Assembly: GCA_003344405.1 (NCBI GenBank)
Contig: NOWV01000058.1
Location: 124,001-188,000, forward strand
Reading direction: 5' to 3'
DNA: 64,000 bases
Source: Trichoplax sp. H2
Taxonomy: Eukaryota > Placozoa > Uniplacotomia > Trichoplacea
Under the pieces are notes generated by a model, which saw only the letters and a program-made list of their open reading frames with translations, made no database searches and was not told where the DNA came from. Position 1 is the stretch's first letter; the number at the start of each line of letters is the position of its first letter. Positions 60,160 to 64,000 of this stretch are shown here, piece after piece. The position numbers and the translations under genes were made by a program.

Positions 60160-63101
60160 TTATTCAATAAAAATTTGAGAAATAAAATTGCTTAAGCCTA
60201 GAACCATAATCAATCCCAAAAAAGTAGTCATTGGCCAAAATAATCGATCTTCTTTCTTCATGATATAATATGTCACTACGCATGGCAGTGTAAAGCAATA
60301 GAAAAGGCTACCGAAGGCTCCAGAATATCTATCAGAATACGACATTAAGATTTAAATAAATTGCAACGTCTTGTTCAAGAAAAATATTATCAATAACGCC
60401 TAGATATTAAACAGATACATCAAACTTCTCAAATTTATCCTACCTCATAATAGTTCCAACTTCAGGAAAGAATACAGCAAATAAAACGCATACAGCCGTT
60501 ACGAAGCAATTCCAAATGAAAATATGTCTAAAACTGAATAGTACAAAATTTTAAATTAACCGTCATATGCAACTAATCTCACATAATAAGAAAAATTTAC
60601 CTCGGATAAAATGCACCAAAGATCACAAGCATAACCTGAGCCCTCATGATGTACAGTAACAAAGGGAATATTGTAATAATTTGTAACATTAATCCGAATC
60701 GACCCAAAAAGGATAAAATGTCATCTGCAGGAAAATTATCCAGAAATATCTAAAGTAATAAAAGTTATTGCTATAATTGAATAACGAACGTGACGAGAGT
60801 AATAACATTGGGTAATCTTATATTTTTTCCTCTCTGGTCGATGATAACTGCCTACACTTCATATCATACAGTATCAGTTTTAAAAATTGAACTTACAGAT
60901 TCAATACATTTATCTTTCGGTAATGGAAAGCACAAATAAAATGTTAACCCAATTGTCACGTAAGTTATGCAGGAGCATACATAGGCAATTGTTAGATCTC
61001 TGACCTTTAACATGGAGATTGAAATCAATTTGAGATCTTTATCAGTTAGTTTTTAACATGAATGAGCAAAAACTTACATTATTCTCAGGGTGTTTCTGAC
61101 AACGAAGCACTGATAACACGCCATTGTGTGTAAAAAAAGCCAATGACATCATCCCTGTTACAGATGGGAAACCAGCTTCGGCTACTAAATTATTACAGAT
61201 AGCTTATCAGTAAGATTTTAAATTAGATATCGACAGTATTCATTTATTAACTATACTAAAACCTACGCGATGTCCCAGGAACATTCCAATGAATACCCCA
61301 ACCAATAGATTTCCAAATTACAAATGCAAGCATGTATATTGATACTACTGTACCTAAAGATTTATACGAGTGTATAGATTATATTATCACATATCGATAA
61401 TTTTAATACATAGCATTGGTATAGTTTCCGCTATAAAATAGCAATAGAGATTTAATTACCTAAGGAGTTAAATTTAGTAAAAAATGTAGGAGAGCGAAAG
61501 CAAGATATGGGCAAAATGATTAAAATTGCAAAGAGAGGCACGGTGGCTGTCTTATTCCATATCCTGTGAAATAGTCGGTCCTGCTCTGACGTTGAAGCTT
61601 GATCAGTAAGTGAATAATTGCTAAGCGAGGGACATAGCAATCCTGTATTCAATAAGAGTATACAGTTAACGAACTCAATCTCATATCATTATGTAATTTC
61701 GCAAAGTGGTTCTTTAATTGAAGAAGTTAGAAACTGTTAACTGAAGATAAAATAACAGCTTGCTTGGCGTCAACTAGCAGCTACTTTTAGCTATGATAGT
61801 AAAGACTTACAATTATCAGAATTACCTACCTTTATAAGTATAAGTATAATTGTTACCACCCTGGATAGCCTTAATCACGGTTGTATTCCTTGGCTGTTGC
61901 ATTTCTTTATGAAATGATTTCCATTTATAACATCAGTAATAAGATAAAATCATTTGATTAATTTGTTTTACCAGTAGATTTTTTTATAAATAAAACGATC
62001 TCATAGATTGTAGCTACTTCCACATACCATAAATATAAAATACGGTACTATACAAAAAATTTGATAGTAAGATCCATATCACAATTGATACACAGAACAG
62101 CGTTACAATAGAAAATAAAATACTGATGCGGGAACCCCATTGGCCAAGGAATTCACGACACACGTCTGAAAAATCGTTTACTTTACGAGGCTCTTCTATA
62201 ATATCAATACAATTTACGTTATGATGCTGTAATATTAAACAGGAAATTGTGATATCTACCATAAATTAAAATGCACTCAAAGCAGCATTATTAGCAATAA
62301 AGAACTTTTAATGTATCTAAGGCATACAATATATACATATATATGTAAGTATTTATTCTTTACCACAGTGATTAACACTACGGACAATCAAGCAGCAAGT
62401 AAATAGCATAAGAGCATTCATGCCAACAATTGAAATGATACCCGCAAGGAGCCCTGACTGTATTTGAAGAAAAATAGTTAAAGAGCAGTTATAAAATGTA
62501 TTCGCTTGATTGTGAGGCTTTAATCTACTCCAACTAACGTGTCTGTTAGCGTTTTCTTAATTGCAATTAATCAAATATGCTTGCAATAATAGCCATACCT
62601 TGCTAAGTGCCCAAGGGGTACTTAATAAAGATGTTCCCATTGTGATATTCCAGATAGAGAAACTGAGTGTGTTTTAATAGTAAAATAGATACCTTCTTAA
62701 TATCGCTATTTTATCATCATAGTAATCAATAAAAACCGTGTTAATCCAATCAATCACTATTAGATATAATATTAGGCGTCATCTATGCCAGTAGTTGTCT
62801 GCATTTGAAGATCAAGTAATGTCGTACTATTATTTACGCGTATGGTACTACAAAAATCTTATCCCATGAAAGACGTTCCTTTATACACTAAACAAAACTT
62901 TTTTGAAAATTTAAGAATCACTTCTGTAACACTAGTATAATCCAAAATACTTTTAGATCAAAACTACTGATATTTGAACACACCATGATACAGGTCCTTG
63001 CTTACTTACATAGTGATAAAGCTACTTTGGGTCTTTGTCCTCTTCTGTAGATAAAATATATTTGTAGGAACAATCTGAATCTCCAGATCTTCATTGACTT
63101 C
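60160..63101 (-). CDS. SLC38A9: SLC38A9-like transporter, diverged copy C (5' partial)
   Basis: Coding exons, minus strand: 63101-63010, 62662-62599, 62457-62364, 62195-62028, 61642-61460, 61353-61267, 61184-61078, 61004-60897, 60749-60601, 60527-60444 and 60328-60160, totalling 435 codons in continuous frame. Landmarks: TQSSFITIFSIWN and GTSLLSTPWALSKSG (TM1), DFSDVCREFLGQWGSR, VIWILLSNFLYSTVFYIYG, WNKTATVPLFAILIILP, FPSVTGMMSLAFFTHNGV, VRDLTIAYVCSC, FLDNFPADDILSFLGRFGL and RYSGAFGSLFYCF. Intron positions and phases match copies A and B, but the 54 nt lumenal-loop exon has no in-frame equivalent and exon 4 splices cleanly to the next. The first exon begins at an AG acceptor and has no ATG, so the start lies upstream. 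Several features (VCREFLG, TIMRYSGA) are closer to vertebrate SLC38A9 than copies A and B are. Confidence 0.85.
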
Positions 63102-64000
63102 CTACGTTGCAAAATACAAATAATTGTTGTAGCACTGTAATATCAACATAACAATCATTAAATTATCTTATCTTTCAATAATGTAAAAAATTTTTAGTAA
63201 CTTCAATTCTGGACAAGTTATATCATCACTAGCTACATATTAGGCTGCTGTTAATACGAATAACATTATGAGTTTAAGCACGGCCTATTAGTAGGGAGCC
63301 ATATCACGTTGTAATTATTCAAGATTATTACAAGGCTAGAGCGGTAGATGATTTGATGGCCTGTCGAGACAATACGTCCATAAGTGACGACGTTTACAAT
63401 ATTGATGTTTTTACGCAGCAATGTAACATAAAGAGTTATAGTGAGTGATATGACTCGACGGTGATTTATATCTACAACAGAACTGAAGAGGATTTTAGGC
63501 GTGATAGCTTATGATTGATCCACAGGATATATCACTGTTTATACACAATTAGCAAATACTGTGGATATACGAATAAACGTTTTCATTCGATTTGTAGTCG
63601 GACATCATGAGGAGTGAAAAATTGAATTTATGGTGCACTACAGAACCTGTAATAAATATTGAGTAATATATCTATCATTTGTAAAACCAGGAACGAATAT
63701 TTAAGAAAATTAAAATCTCGCTAATTATAATTTCTTTGGAGTTAAAAAAACCTAACATGCACAGTATTACTATAGTTATTCCTTTGGTTTGCTAGCATTC
63801 ACGTACGCGTACAAGGATGTTCTGTCTAATGTTAACTCAGTATGTGCAAGTGATATGAATTAGGAGTCGATCGCACATGTACTCCGCAAATAATGGTAAA
63901 TTAATTATCGATCATTTATCGGCTACTGCAATTATCGTCGTTACTGTTATTCGAGGCTTGTACTGCAACAGATCATTGTTTGCTGGTTTCAATCCATACG
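63102..64000. other. Upstream flank of SLC38A9-like copy C
   Basis: The missing 5' exon(s) of copy C should lie here or beyond the window. I could not identify them. Confidence 0.4.

Noticed and set aside
1-64000. CRISPR arrays, bacterial-style operons, tRNA or rRNA genes
   Set aside because: Looked for spaced repeats, box A/B tRNA promoter pairs and conserved rRNA words. None convincing. The repeats are tandem satellites without spacers.

Overview
The window is AT-rich nuclear DNA from an animal. Genes are split by spliceosomal GT-AG introns and the recognisable proteins are metazoan: histone chaperone ASF1, lysosomal cystine transporter cystinosin, PTTG1IP-like membrane proteins, SLC38A9-like lysosomal amino-acid transporters and mitochondrial ribosomal protein L55. 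Compact genes, moderate introns, high AT content and much lineage-specific sequence suggest an early-branching animal. A placozoan (Trichoplax/Hoilungia type) is my best guess, as inference only. There are no bacterial operons, CRISPR arrays, rRNA genes or complete transposons.

Layout. 0.9-1.8 kb: single-exon Myb/SANT-like protein (minus). 3.7-5.3 kb: four-exon ASF1 (minus). 6.0-8.5 kb: a 135-164 bp tandem array, an assembly gap and a near-identical duplication around the gap. 9.2-12.2 kb: eleven-exon cystinosin (minus). 13.6-14.7 kb: a coding-looking island in sequence rich in TACTGTAC-type words. 16.0-33.5 kb: four intronless PTTG1IP-like paralogues (minus), widely spaced, with an unrecognised plus-strand gene at 28.6-29.2 kb that carries a frameshift. 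35.0-48.2 kb: two SLC38A9-like genes of 12 coding exons each, formed by a tandem duplication of about 7 kb and both apparently intact (453 codons each from the exon-1 ATG). 48.3-50.3 kb: a second gap with duplicated flanks, a hairpin-bearing minisatellite and a three-copy 238 bp repeat. 51.5-52.3 kb: three-exon MRPL55 (plus). 54.0-55.0 kb: a recent 518 bp tandem duplication. 60.2-63.1 kb: a third, diverged SLC38A9-like gene whose 5' end lies further upstream.

Together, cystinosin and three SLC38A9-like proteins make this a neighbourhood with several lysosomal cystine/amino-acid transport and nutrient-sensing genes. Whether that clustering means anything is not shown by the sequence. The two tandem families (PTTG1IP-like and SLC38A9-like) are the clearest lineage-specific features. 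Gene models were built by hand from splice sites, reading-frame continuity and family alignment, so exon edges could be off by a few bases where several AG or GT sites lie close together.
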